Below are positions 25,997 to 37,180 of a DNA stretch of 64,000 nucleotides, piece after piece. The DNA is from Ipomoea triloba (lineage: Eukaryota > Streptophyta > Magnoliopsida > Solanales > Convolvulaceae), in contig NC_044917.1 in NCBI RefSeq assembly GCF_003576645.1, forward strand, positions 14,673,495 to 14,737,494, written 5' to 3'. The position numbers and the translations under genes are program-made. Position 1 is the stretch's first letter; every line of letters starts with the position of its first letter. Under the pieces are notes generated by a model that searched no databases, was not told the DNA's origin, and worked only from the letters and a program-made list of their open reading frames with translations.

Positions 25997-27745
25997 CTCC
26001 TCCTATGGACATTATTTTACCATAATCATGCCTCGTTAAAAACTCGCTAGAAAAACCCTGTGGGAAAAACCTAGTTGAGAAAAGAGTACACGATATATGA
26101 ATAATCATGTGTTGCATACTTGCATTGGTTGCCTCATTAAAAACCTTACACTAAGAAAAACCTAGTGGGAAAAAACTTAGTTAAGGGAAAAAGAGTACAA
26201 CCATAAACCTTCTAGATTACAAACAATGTTGGTCTTCTAGACTAATAATTTATGTGCACCAAGATTTTGTTGCTCCCCCTACGCATACTAATTTTATGAA
26301 CATGTTTTTCAAAGGTAGAAGTAGGTAAGGACTTAGTGAATAAATCTGCTAGCTAGATTTTCACTTGATTGAATCTTTTGGTGTAGTATTTCACCACTCT
26401 TCTAGAGTTCATGTGGATAAAAGAATTGTGGTGCAATATGTTTGGTGAGATTACCTTTCACATAACCACTACTCATTTGTGAAACACATGTCACATTGTC
26501 TTCATATAGGACAGTGGGGATCTTTCTACTATTCATTATTCTACACGAGTCTTGAATATTATAGAGTATATTTATTAGTGACCACAACCATACACATTCT
26601 TTTGAGGTCTCGTATAAAGCAATGATTTCAGAGTGGTTTGATGAGGTAGCTACTAGTGTCTGTTTAACTGATTTCCATGAGATAGCAGTACCTTCAGAAA
26701 CGAACACATATCCGACCTGGGATATAACATTATGCGGGTCAAACATATAACCAGCATCCGAATATCCCACTAATGTGGTGTCTTAGTCTCTTTTAAATAG
26801 AAGTCCAAGATCCTTTGATCCTTGTAGGTATCTAATGACATGTTTTATGCCATTCCAATGCCTTCTGATTGGAGCAACACTAAATCGAGCTAGCATATTT
26901 ATTGAAAATGCAATGTCCGGTCTAGTGCAGTTAGCAAGATATAAAAGTGCTCCTATGGCACTTAAGTAAGGGACTTCTGGTCCTAGAATATCCTCATTAT
27001 CCTCTTTAGGTTTGTGTGGGTAGGGTCTTTATCAACTTCAAGTGATCGGACTACCATTGGAGTACTAAGTGGATGAGACATATCCATGTAGAATTTTTCT
27101 AATAACTTGTTTGTGTATTTGGATTGATGTATGAATATTCCTTCATGGAGGTGCTCGATCTACATGCCGAGACAGAACTTGGTTTTTCCCAAGTCTTTCA
27201 TTTTGAATTCATCCTTTAAATACAAGCATGCCCTCTTGACATCCTTGGATGTCTCTATAATGTTTATATCATCCACATAGATGAGTATATTACAAAATTC
27301 ATCAGATGATTTCTTAGTGAAGATGCAAGGACTGATATCTTTATTCTCATATCCTTGTTTTAAGAGGAATTCACTCAATCTACAAAACCACATTCTTCTT
27401 GATTGTTTTAAGCCATATAATGACTTTTGTAATTTTACGCTGAACATATTTTTGATTTTCCTTTACATAAAGGATTTTGGATGCCCTCGAGTATTTTCAT
27501 ATATATGTCAGCGCCTAGTGACCCATATAAATATGCGGTCACAACATCTATTAACTACATTTCTCAATTCATTTTTACCGCGAGCGATATTAGATAACGG
27601 AACGATTTGCCATCTAAGACAGGAGAGTAAGTTTGTTCAAAATCTATTCTAGTTCTTTAAGAGAACCCTTGAGTTACAAGTCTCACTTTATATTTGACCA
27701 CCTCATTATGTTTATTCCTCTTTCGTACAAATATTCATTTGGATC
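25783..27745 (-). pseudogene. 5'-truncated Copia retrotransposon with RT and RNase H remnants
   Basis: Minus-strand fragment of a Copia element. The 3' LTR is 25783-25996 (TGTTACAAAG to ATTTCAACA). Upstream lie the conserved Copia 3' leader (gtttttaacgaggca) and a polypurine tract. Coding traces are: reverse transcriptase from about 27740 down, with TAYLYGSL and the catalytic NILIYVDDINII (27160-27447), then RNase H (DAGYMFDPHNVISQVGYVF, 26402-26770). The frame breaks between these blocks and there are stops at about 27560, so it is dead. Gag, protease and integrase are missing; homology stops abruptly near 27745. Confidence 0.9.
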
Positions 27746-27998
27746 CTAACTCTATGTTCACAATTTCATAACCCTATATTCAATAATATAACACAATTTT
27801 TGAATCTATATAACAAAATTGTAAATATAGCGTTAAAAAATTGTGAATATTGAGTAATGTAATTTTGTATATTAAGATTTAAAAGTAAACATAGAGTTCT
27901 AAAATTGTGAGCATAGAGTTTTTAAATTGTGAACATAAAACTGGGTCTATCTTGCAAGGTAGACCCGGGTCCATAGCATAATTTGCCCATTGCAATCG

Positions 27999-28650
27999 TT
28001 ATATCGTGGACCCTGGTCTGAAACGACGTCGTTTCGATGTTAGTGGACGGCGGACGCGAATGACTTCAGAGAATTCATTGTCTAGAATACACAGAATCCT
28101 TGTCTAGAATACACAGAATGACTTGAGGGAATACACAAAATATTGACACAACTACACAGAAGTCATACTCCTAACATTCGAATACACAAAACACGTCACA
28201 ACCTATGTTTAAATACACCTAACATGAATACACAGAATCGTAGTCTACAATACACAAAATGCCTTCAAAGAATTCACAGAATATGAAAACACCAAATACA
28301 CAAACACATCACCATTGTGTTTAAATACCACTAACATGAATACACAAAATTCTTTTCTAGAATACACAGAATATCGACACAACTAAACAGAAATCATCCT
28401 TCTAACATTCGAATACACAAAATACGTCACAACCTATGTTTAAGTACCCCTAACATGAATACACAGAATCGGAGTCTACAATACACAGAATGTCTTCAAA
28501 GAATACACAGAATATTAACACAAATACACAGACATGTCAAAACGGGAAACGTGATTTCCAAAAAAAACAAACCGTTAACTAAAATAACCAAAACGATATC
28601 ATTTTGGTATGGGGTGCACAATGCATTGTGCACCGTGATCCACGATATAA
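27999..28650. mobile_element. Non-autonomous TIR element, copy 2 (tacacagaat-rich)
   Basis: Ends ttatatcgtggaccctgg and ccgtgatccacgatataa, inverted, matching the element at 9143-9988. Interior shares the same repeated phrases and is shorter. Flanked by attgc on both sides but no full target duplication. No coding. Confidence 0.65.
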
Positions 28651-30130
28651 ATTGCCGGAAAGAAATTAGCTGGATTGCTGGGCCAAAAGTAAAAGAAATT
28701 GTTTTATTTCTTTAAACCAGGCTTGGGAACTTCGGCCCAAATAATATGCACACAGAATGAGCCTAAAGTAGATCTAACTTTATATTCTTGAAATAGAAAA
28801 TATGGGCCACAAATCAGCCCATATCCCCGTTTGAGTTGTCATCTTGAGGCACACTAGAGGTTCTTGAAGGCATTTTATATTATGGATCAATGTCCACATA
28901 GAATTATGGATAATAAATTAAAATAATAAGTTACAAAATTCATATTCGTAAGATACATAATTTTATAACACAAAATACAAAAATCACAACACAAGACACA
29001 TAACATAGCATTATGGACCCAACTTGATTGAAAAGATAAGGTATAGAATTGGGTAGTTATAAAGTAAATCCGTGTCCATTTATATATATTCACAATTTAC
29101 ATACTGAATGTTTACACTGAATGTTATAATTTGAATTGTGAACATTCAGTATGTAATTGTGAGCATGTAGTTGTAAACATTTAATATGTAAATTTTGTAC
29201 AAGGTGGACTCGATCGGATCCACAAAATAATTTGCCTACAGAATTCATACTCGTAAGATATAGAATTTCATAACACAAAAAAATCATAACACAAGACACA
29301 TAGCATAGCATTATAGACCTAGCTGGATTGAAAAGACGAGATACATAATTCATACTCATAAGGTACACAATTTCATAATACTAGATACAAAAAATCATAA
29401 AACAAGACACATATACATGTTATATATTTACTTATTTTTCAAATCTGATTTAGGTACATAATTTGTGTTAATAGACACAAAATTCACAACACAAAATATA
29501 AAAATTCATAACATAAGAGTATAAGATACAGTTACTAATTTGTTCTAAGTACATATATAATTCATATTCATAAAATATAAAACTTCATAAAATAAGACAC
29601 AAAAAATCATAACACAAAACATAAACATGTGAACCAAAATTTATAGTATAATGTGAACCTTGATCTATGATAATTGGTTACTTGAATATACCAGACATGA
29701 GGTGGGCCAATACGTGGCATTTACAAAACTCACCTAATTTTATGCTGTCTTCATCATTAATAATTTGTTCCGATATTTAATATGATAAGACAATTAATTT
29801 ATCTACCAAAATAAATACACAATAACTCATCACACCTACAACTCAACAAACCTCCGATTCCCTTATGATTTTCATGAAATGATCCGAAAAAAGATTAGAA
29901 GTATAATTATCACAACCCTCTCATTTTGATTTTTGAGATGAGCAAAACACACGGCATCTAAGTTATACAGTACAATTTAAACTTTTTTTTAAAAAAATAT
30001 TATATATATTAGTACAAATTCACTTTTTCTTTTCATATATAGGACAAAAACTTTTTCTAAATTGTTTTTACTTTCATCCTTCAATTCAAATGGGTTTACT
30101 TTGAAAATAATTTTTCATTCACTATTATCT
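28651..30130. repeat. AT-rich repeats, three diverged copies of a 'cataacacaagacacata' unit
   Basis: 'attcatactcgtaagatac', 'aatttcataacacaaaa' and 'acacaagacacatagcatag' recur at about 28935-29030, 29240-29340 and 29345-29410, with weaker copies to 29630. No gene. Confidence 0.5.
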
Positions 30131-30135
30131 ATTTT

Positions 30136-30503
30136 GAGTGTACAATATATTGATCTCTTCGTCTCGCTTCAAAGTTTCTGAATTCACTTTGTACCGATTC
30201 ACATCGGAAGTAGACCTAATTGGTATTTGTACCAAAAAATAGTCACTTATAATGTCATTTTAAAGCTATTTTTCCAACATTTAATTCATAATGAAATTGA
30301 TAAATTTATAAGTAATCAATGAGTGTATAATATATTGATCTTTTCGTCTCACTTCGAAAAACATGAATCCACTTTGACTCGACCAAAATCAGAAGTGAAC
30401 CCACCGCTATTTTATCACAAAATAGTCATTTATAATGTCATTTTAAAGTTATTTTTCCAACCATTAATTCATAATGAAATTGATTAATTTATAAGTAATC
30501 AAT
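30136..30503 (+). repeat. Tandem duplication, 185-bp unit
   Basis: Copy 1 is 30136-30320 and copy 2 about 30321-30503. Shared landmarks are gtataatatattgatctcttcg-like, 'aatagtcacttataatgtca' and 'taagtaatcaatga'. Copies are clearly diverged, so this is old and unlike the exact 42-bp duplications elsewhere. Confidence 0.8.
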
Positions 30504-32090
30504 GAATATAAAAACTAATAACTCGTTTCATAGTGCAAAGTTTGATACAAAATAATTTTCCATATCAAATCAAGTAATGATTTATTTAAGGCATCCACAA
30601 TGTGGTGGGGGATATATTCCAACCACATTATAACTTAATATTCAGTGATAGGGCCGCGCCGTATGCTTCATACTAACTATACGGTCTGATTCCGATCACC
30701 TCCGACGTTTTCCCGACCGCTCTCCGTCACTTCTGATTCATTTCTATCGGTTAGTTTAGTCTTGCTAGGAGATTCCGTTGTTATGGTTATGCATGGTTGA
30801 TCGGTGTTGGATAAATATTCCACTGGAAATACCATGTAGAGCTCAAAGACCTAAAAATTAAATTTGATATTGTCAAAGATATTAAGAAGAGAGGATACTT
30901 GACAAGATCGGACTGAGAGACAAGTGCATACTCACCACGTGTACGTCATGTCGAGCTACCAACATGTACTCCCTTTATTCCATATATATAAGAAGCATTG
31001 AATGCACTTAAGATGGGATGAAAATTAACACCTAACTTAAATTATGCATAAGCAAGTTCCAATCCTAAGTGTTGTGGGCACGAGAATCAACAATGGGCTG
31101 TTAGAATATTTTAAAATTAGTTTTTTTTAATTAATTAGGATGATTATTTTAAAATTATTTTAGATTTAATTGGTTAGAATTACATTAATTTTCATATATT
31201 GGTTAGGATTAGTGTATTCTATATTTAATAATTATCTTATTAATGTGGTTGTAATCAGCTTGTTAATTAATGGCTAGTTAATTAAGGCCATTGCATGTCA
31301 AATGAAATATAGGGTAGTTGAGAATATTTGAGTTAGAAAACTGAGTGTTTTCTGAAACTCGAGACAGTTCGACCATGATCAAGTCAGGGTGATCTTGACT
31401 TATCAAGTGTGAAACTTCACTTAGCTTGTGGCGTTGTCCCAAATCCTACGAATCACCTTATAACCCGGTGTGACCGAAGACTTATTAAAACCCAAAAATT
31501 AGCCCTTACCCCAGTACAAATTAAACCTCCAAATTTGATTTCACCTAGCCTAATAAACCATTGTAAAATATTCTTTAAAATTAGAGCGTGAAGAGAAGAT
31601 CGGGTCAACTAGATTCGCATCATAGTACATATACAACCAGAATACTAGCATTTGTCAATTGTCGCATCATTCATATATTTTAAATATTCTTTCTTCCTAT
31701 ATTGTTATATATATGGACTATATGTCCATATATCACATAATTAATAATGTTTCCTAGGAATCTTTTGGTGTGTTATTGGCAAGTAGATTAAGCAAAGACA
31801 CAAAAGATGAAGCAAAGCACATGCATGGCATTATTCATCACCTTTACACACCTTAAACTCAATTGGAATAATTTAATTTGTACTTTTCCTTTATTTCTCA
31901 ATCACTTCCTTAACATGCATGCAAAAGCAAAACCTTTGCTTCTATTTCAGACAACAATAATCTGCATACGTCGGATAGGAGTTCGGACGGTTCCCAACGT
32001 AACCTTTTTGTCTTTCCATGTTGTACTTCCACTCTCATGCACTTTTACCCCATCTTATAATTATATTATAAAGCTAAGCACAGACCTATA
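30504..32090. other. Intergenic stretch without supportable genes
   Basis: Short open frames (31409-31591, 31807-32091) lack domain signatures and codon bias. Nothing recognisable. Confidence 0.4.
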
Positions 32091-32096
32091 ATTCCA

Positions 32097-32127
<31 letters not shown>

Positions 32128-32128
32128 N

Positions 32129-32182
<54 letters not shown>
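32097..32182. repeat. TA microsatellite with an ambiguous base
   Basis: About 85 bp of alternating TA interrupted by an N at 32128, the only ambiguous base I noticed. Confidence 0.95.
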
Positions 32183-32186
<4 letters not shown>

Positions 32187-32220
32187 ATGATCAGGTGCGG
32201 TCGTGCTCTCCCGTGCGGCC

Positions 32221-32400
32221 GTGCGGTTCACACCACTCAATGTTACGAAATACACCACTCAATGTTAAGAAACACACCACACAAATATGCATTGTGGTGT
32301 GTTTCTTAACATTATGGTGTGTTTCATTGTGTTTTATTGTAGTGTGTTTCTTAACATTGAGTGGTGTATTTCGTAACATTGAGTGGTGTGTGACCGCACT
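32221..32400. repeat. Long hairpin, MITE-like
   Basis: The left arm at 32221-32278 ('caccactcaatgttacgaaa', 'aatgttaagaaacacacc') is repeated inverted at 32342-32400, with a 60-bp centre that itself holds a shorter copy. It sits directly beside the TA array. No coding. Confidence 0.85.
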
Positions 32401-33194
32401 TGAAATTATTTCTATATATATATATATATTACTATATTAACGTAACCATGGAAAATACAGTTGATATTTCGTTAAAATACGGAGTATATGTTATTTTAAG
32501 GAAAAAGAATCATACATATACTTCTTTGAATTCTGTCTAATAAATGATGCGTTTTAGTTTTCTTAATAAATATATAATGTACTAATACAATTTTGTGACT
32601 CAAAATCGCGTATGAACAATAAATTAAAATTGTCTCCGAAGCTTAGTGTAGTTTGTTCGTCGCCTGACTTAAAGGTGAAGGTGGCAATATGAGGGTTCAA
32701 ATCTCACTAGAAGTATGTATGGAAAAAAAGGCCTAAGGATGCTGGCGAAGGGACTAGGATTTGACTGGTGAGCTAATTGTGTGGCCGGAAAGTCTGGTTT
32801 TGATTTCTTGTGTGCACATGAAGACTAGGATATGACTGGTGGGCTGATTGTGCAACTCCCGATTTACCTCTAGCAATCCTTTGTGACACTTCTTATCCTT
32901 CTAAATGGGTGGTCACATACCGCCATATATGATCGAACCTTAGTGGTTGGGGCATTATTGTTCCTTTGGGTTGAAAATGCATAAAACAAAAACCATTTGG
33001 TAAAGAATCATGATTGTTTCAATTAAAAAATAATAATATTAATTAGCTATAGTAAATAAAAAGTTATCTTAAACAATATAAATTCTTAAGTGTCAAGTAA
33101 CATGAGTTTGTCAAAAAAAATAAAAGTGTCAAGTAACATGAATTGAATTTTCTACTTACCTTAGTTATTATTTCTTTAAAGTAGTGGCAGTGTG
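32401..33194. other. AT-rich stretch upstream of the membrane-protein gene
   Basis: Around 32636-32720 there is a SINE-like head with a B-box-like gggttcaaatctc. Otherwise no feature. Confidence 0.4.
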
Positions 33195-33202
33195 TATAAA
33201 TA
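33195..33202 (+). promoter_or_regulatory. TATA box of the membrane-protein gene
   Basis: TATAAATA, 66-73 bp upstream of the start codon. Spacing fits a transcription start near 33227 and a short 5' UTR. Confidence 0.6.
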
Positions 33203-33267
33203 TATACTACGTACATGTGTGTATATATCTGTAAGTCACCTGAACCTTAGGTGGTGAACTAACAACA

Positions 33268-33609
33268 ATGGCGAGCGCAACACCTTTACCAGATGATCAA
33301 CAAGTGGTGCCGTCGTCTACTTCTCAAGACTGGCACTCTTCGGGCTCAATTCGTCCATTCTTTGCAGTCATCTCAGTGCTCACGCTTCTGGCTATTCTCT
33401 CCTGTGTTCTCGGAAGAATTTGCCGCAACCGGAGGAGGCAGCTGTCGTCGTCGACGCCGCCTCCGCTGGACTGCGTTAAGCAGAAGGGCTGCCATGGGTG
33501 GATGCGCCGGTGGTGGCTCGTGGACGGTGGAAATGAGGTGGTTCCCGGCGCCGGTGATAAGGCTCCTGCCCAAGATGAAGAAGGTAAGGCTCATCAAGAA
33601 GGGGTTTGA
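33268..33609 (+). CDS. Small single-pass membrane protein, function unknown
   Basis: Single-exon gene of 113 residues. The start context aacaATGGCG is strong, a TATA box lies upstream and an AATAAA lies near 33767. Residues 1-28 are polar (MASATPLPDDQQ). Residues about 29-50 (RPFFAVISVLTLLAILSCVL) form one hydrophobic helix, followed by the basic GRICRNRRRQ, which predicts an outside-N/inside-C topology. The rest is a short cytosolic tail with a Trp/Arg cluster (GWMRRWWLVDGG). I have seen proteins of this layout in many plants but know no function, so none is assigned. Codon use is GC-richer than the surrounding repeats, as expected of a real gene. Confidence 0.75.
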   Translation: MASATPLPDDQQVVPSSTSQDWHSSGSIRPFFAVISVLTLLAILSCVLGRICRNRRRQLSSSTPPPLDCVKQKGCHGWMRRWWLVDGGNEVVPGAGDKAPAQDEEGKAHQEGV

Positions 33610-33891
33610 TTTTGGAAGGCGTTTCTCACTCTCATCTGCAACATTTAATTTGATTTCTTAATTATATTAAACCTTAGCAGTTACGTAGTTGTTACTTAAG
33701 TTAATGTTTTGTAATTTTGACAAAGTTGGCAATCTGTTGCTATATGCGAAGTGTGAACTTTGATGTGAATAAATGAATTAACCTTATTTATTGTCTCTCT
33801 ATTCCAAATCTTGGTCAGATTTTATTCTCTTAGTAAATACTGATTAGTACTTTTCTATAATACAAGATTTATGTATTAAACTAGCTATTGA

Positions 33892-33906
33892 CCGTACAGT
33901 GCACGG
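33892..33906 (-). terminator. Helitron 3'-terminal hairpin
   Basis: Imperfect palindrome with a 4-5 bp stem, 7 bases from the CTAG end. It serves as the replication stop signal in rolling-circle transposition. Confidence 0.7.
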
Positions 33907-34011
33907 AGTGATAATATATCTAAGTGAAATTAAATATTGGAGAAAAACAAAATAAGACAAAGAATATTAATAATTAAATAAATTATAAATTATTAAAGAC
34001 CTCTTTGTAAA

Positions 34012-34731
34012 CTACATTAGTAGTAGAATTACAATTTCTTTTGATCCATCACATACTAAAATTTTGAGTCCGTCTGGTTGACTTATTCTTGATGCGACCA
34101 CATATAATTGGTCATGCACAAAAACTGGTTTCTTTAGTATCAAACCAACATTGGAAAGTGTCTGTCTTTGACTCTTGTTGATAGTCATTGCATACGATAG
34201 CATTAGGGGAAATTGTCTTCTGTTGAACTTGAAAGGTAATCTTGGGTCTGATGGGGTGATAGTCATTCTAGCAATTAATACCTTAGTCCCAGCATTATTA
34301 GGACTTGCTAATATGCTTCCTTCAACAACATGATTAGCTAATTTGGTTACCACCAACCTAGTTCCATTGCATAATCCAAGACTATGATCAATGTTTCTCA
34401 TTAACATTACAGGTGATCCAACTTTTAAGGTCAAAGAATGATTTGGAAGGCTATATGCTCTTATGGTATTTAGGAATTCTGGTATATGCACATCAGCAAG
34501 AATTGAACTTGACCCATCTCCTTTACACGTTGTGTCATAACTCAGATATGTCTTTCCTTCACCTTCAGTTAAGTTTGACATATACTCATTTACTTCATTG
34601 ACCACCTCTAATATTGGTGCTAGAATTGCACTATTTTTAAAACAACTTCCATCAATGTTTGCACCAGTAAAGTTGGGGAACGTACTTTTAACAATAGTGG
34701 AAATATGATCATCAATTGACTTCAATAACAA
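34012..34731 (-). pseudogene. PIF1-like helicase, C-terminal fragment of a Helitron Rep-Hel protein
   Basis: 239 codons open, and the frame continues upstream to about 34830, where it meets a stop. The protein matches the C-terminal half of the SF1B helicase found in plant Helitron transposases. LKVGSPVMLMRNID and NGTRLVVTKL are followed by the late helicase motifs YAMTINKSQRQTL (usual KSQGQ, here Arg for Gly) and QLYVVASRISQPDGLKIL. The Walker A and B motifs and the HUH Rep domain are absent, so it cannot work alone. It ends 128 bp from the Helitron 3' hairpin, in the expected order. Confidence 0.9.
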
Positions 34732-34862
34732 TTCAGGTGGGATCTCAAAATCAACGTAACTATCACTATCTACTCCAATAGCGCAATCACCTATTGAAAT
34801 TAGCCAATTAGCAAATTCTTAAACTTTGTCTTGATGCACTCAAGGTTCCATTGAAGAATTAA

Positions 34863-35279
34863 TTGTTGCAGAGACAATGTCATGTCTTGATCCTTTTGGC
34901 ACCACCGGCAAGATTTGTATATAGAGGAAATAGGGCTACGCCGTTTCCAAGAACGTTGACGGGTCCGACGTCGCCGCCTTCGCCACCAACCAACACTACC
35001 ACTCCTCCTTCTGCGGGGACTCTGCCGCCACAGTCCCCTCCACCCGCTAACCCACCGGCGAGCTCTCCTCCGCCCACGCCACCTACAAATCCAACTCCTT
35101 CAGTCTCTCCATCGCCGCCACGAACGCCGTCTGCGCCTGCTCCGACGTCTGAGCCTGCTCCGACGTCTGAGCCTCCCCCACCTCCTCCGTCGTCCGCGTC
35201 TTCCCCATTCAAAATGCATAAGTTTTTTCCTCAAAAAACAGAGAGAATAGATAATGGGACTGTAGGCATTCCTAATTAA
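34863..35279 (+). pseudogene. Captured proline-rich (PERK/extensin-like) gene fragment
   Basis: A 138-codon frame with residues about 35-115 made of Pro/Ser/Thr repeats (PPSPPTNTTTPPS, SPPPANPPASSPPPTPP). This resembles the extracellular domain of proline-rich receptor-like kinases. There is no signal peptide, membrane helix or kinase domain here, and the composition is much richer in C than the surroundings. Lying opposite to the helicase inside the Helitron, it is best read as a captured exon. Extensin or formin N-termini are alternatives because composition alone drives the match. Confidence 0.5.
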
Positions 35280-36591
35280 GTGACAACATTAAGGATTTCT
35301 ATGAGTGAACAAAGAAGAAAATAATGAAGCATCTTAGATATAGATGGGATTGTTAACCAATATAGAATTCATATTTAGGTTGAAACTTGAAAGTATGCAG
35401 GGCTTTAATAACCAGAAAACACTACTCCTATTGCTTCACTTTCAATGACGGCAGAAGAAGTTTCTCTTCTGATCTTCCTCTTCCATCCTTTTCATTTTGT
35501 GATAAATCTTTGTTTTCATCACTAAGATCTCGTTTCACCACCTATTTATTCACCATTAATGGAGTCCTCTCCACAGTCACATTCCCAATCCTCTCCTCCT
35601 CCTTAGCCCTAACTGTGAACTTCTTTAACAGATTACAAAACTCCAGGCCTAGCAAAACCACACCAGAAAATAGATTCCATGCAGAATTGGTGCTTCTCAA
35701 CCTTGGAGTCTATTCATTTGGCAATGAGTTATCATCAACAACCTACTTCTCCATACTCAACTTGATTTCTTCCTTCATAAGCTTAGATTTGAATCGAGGA
35801 GTCCCCACGTTGTGGTTCTGATTCTCGTTATCTTCAAAATCCCTGTCAATCAACAAACCAGCAAGTTGAATATGAAACTAAGTTGTGTTTTTTGTTCTTC
35901 AATATTAATAAGCAATTACTGCAAAAATACACTGCACAAAGCTAGAACAGTATTATTACATCCAAATTTACTCCCTGATAAGAGGAATCTCATAAACACC
36001 AGATAACTTCTGAAGCTTGAATGTCACAATTTTGGAAGAAGACATACAATTAATCACAAAAACTTTTCTATAAAAGACAGTTAACCATCTCACAATTCAA
36101 TAGTAATCCAAAGATATGAGGTAGAATATTGTATAAATAATTGACTAAATATCATTTCACAATTCACAACCATTATAAATCCATTTCACAATTCAGCAGT
36201 AACCATTCCCCACTTCTCATCCTCGTCGTCTACATCTCGTATTACGTCTTCAACTCCACCCAATGCCGCCAATTCACCATATTCAACCTTCGGATCTTCT
36301 CTCTCTCCGTCGCCATTAGCCTCATACTCGGCATCAACAACCTCGTTGTGTCTTGGGGCAACTGAACACCTCCTATCTCTGGTCTCCACTTGCTCCTCGT
36401 TCTAGATCTCAGCTTGTCTTTGTTATCTTTTTCTCTACCATTATCATAAGGCAAAAGATCACATTCGCAAAAGATCACATCAGATTGTTTTGCTCTCTTA
36501 CGTCATCCTTGATTTCGGCGACCACGACGCACCTATCCATGAATCTAAGCCCTCCACAAAACCCAAAGACCGAATTGATGGCTCTAGCATA

Positions 36592-36600
<9 letters not shown>
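35280..36600. other. Right part of the Helitron, content unclear
   Basis: Frames of 144 codons (35387-35821, plus strand) and 60-80 codons (36141-36592) show no family I recognise. The C-rich block at 36200-36560 may be a second captured fragment. Confidence 0.35.

Positions 36601-36624
<24 letters not shown>
36597..36624. repeat. TA microsatellite
   Basis: About 14 TA units between the Helitron and the SINE. Confidence 0.9.
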
Positions 36625-36628
<4 letters not shown>

Positions 36629-36715
36629 AATTCTTACTAAAAATATTGTTACACGTACAGTTTTATTAAATTTTATTTTGTTAAATGTGGCTTCAATTAA
36701 ATGAAAAATTATAGC

Positions 36716-36850
36716 CAATGACCTTGTGGTCTAGTGGCACTTGGTTGCACTTTTATGTGGAAGGAGGTGAGTTCGAGCCTCAGTGGAGGTGGTGCTAACT
36801 CTTTGTGCTTTAGTAGGTTGAGAAGCATTTATTTTAATATTTTCTCTAGT
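36716..36850 (+). mobile_element. tRNA-derived SINE, second copy
   Basis: Same family as 17292-17460: 'cttgtggtctagtggcac', B box gttcgagcctcagtgga, then ctctttgtgctt. Ends and target duplication are unclear. Confidence 0.75.
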
Positions 36851-36925
36851 ACATTTAATGCTTGGTAGATTCCTTACCCTAGTTCTTGCTGACTATTAGA
36901 AATTTTACAATTATAATTAGATTCA

Positions 36926-37118
36926 GAGTCATTACCATTTTTAGTCCTATTGTTATTGTGACATTGTCAATTTTAGTCCACTTCCTTAATTTTTTCCACA
37001 TTATACCCACTCTTTTTATGGTATTGCCACTTTTGGTCCATCGTTAGCTTATCTGTCCAGGAGCCGTCAAACCGAGGGGTAGAATTGTCTTTTCAGTATA
37101 GGGTCGTCGTCTCCTATA
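36926..37118 (+). repeat. Left terminal inverted repeat of the MULE
   Basis: Begins gagtcattaccattttta and ends gtcgtcgtctcctata. The start codon of the GRF gene is 60-100 bp further in. Confidence 0.93.
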
Positions 37119-37180
37119 CATTAGCCCAATTCCGCTGGTTTAGTTTACACAGTTTCAGCTTCATCTTCATGGAGAACTAA

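Larger units (their letters stand above)
33881..36600 (-). mobile_element. Helitron (3' end certain, 5' end approximate)
   Basis: Read on the minus strand, the 3' terminus is CTAG (33881-33884) followed by host T. Just inside it is the hairpin CCGTGCACTGTACGG (33892-33906), the signature of Helitron 3' ends. The same strand encodes a PIF1-like helicase piece. No clear 5' TC end was found, so the right limit is an estimate. The body also carries a proline-rich host-like fragment (34863-35215). Confidence 0.7.

Noticed and set aside
32061..32440. Frames with long IYIYIY runs (also 62568-62892)
   Set aside because: Simple TA microsatellites read in frame, not coding.
34880..35212. Gly/Val-rich minus-strand frame resembling a glycine-rich protein
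   Set aside because: It is the antisense of the proline-rich fragment; compositional bias opens both strands.
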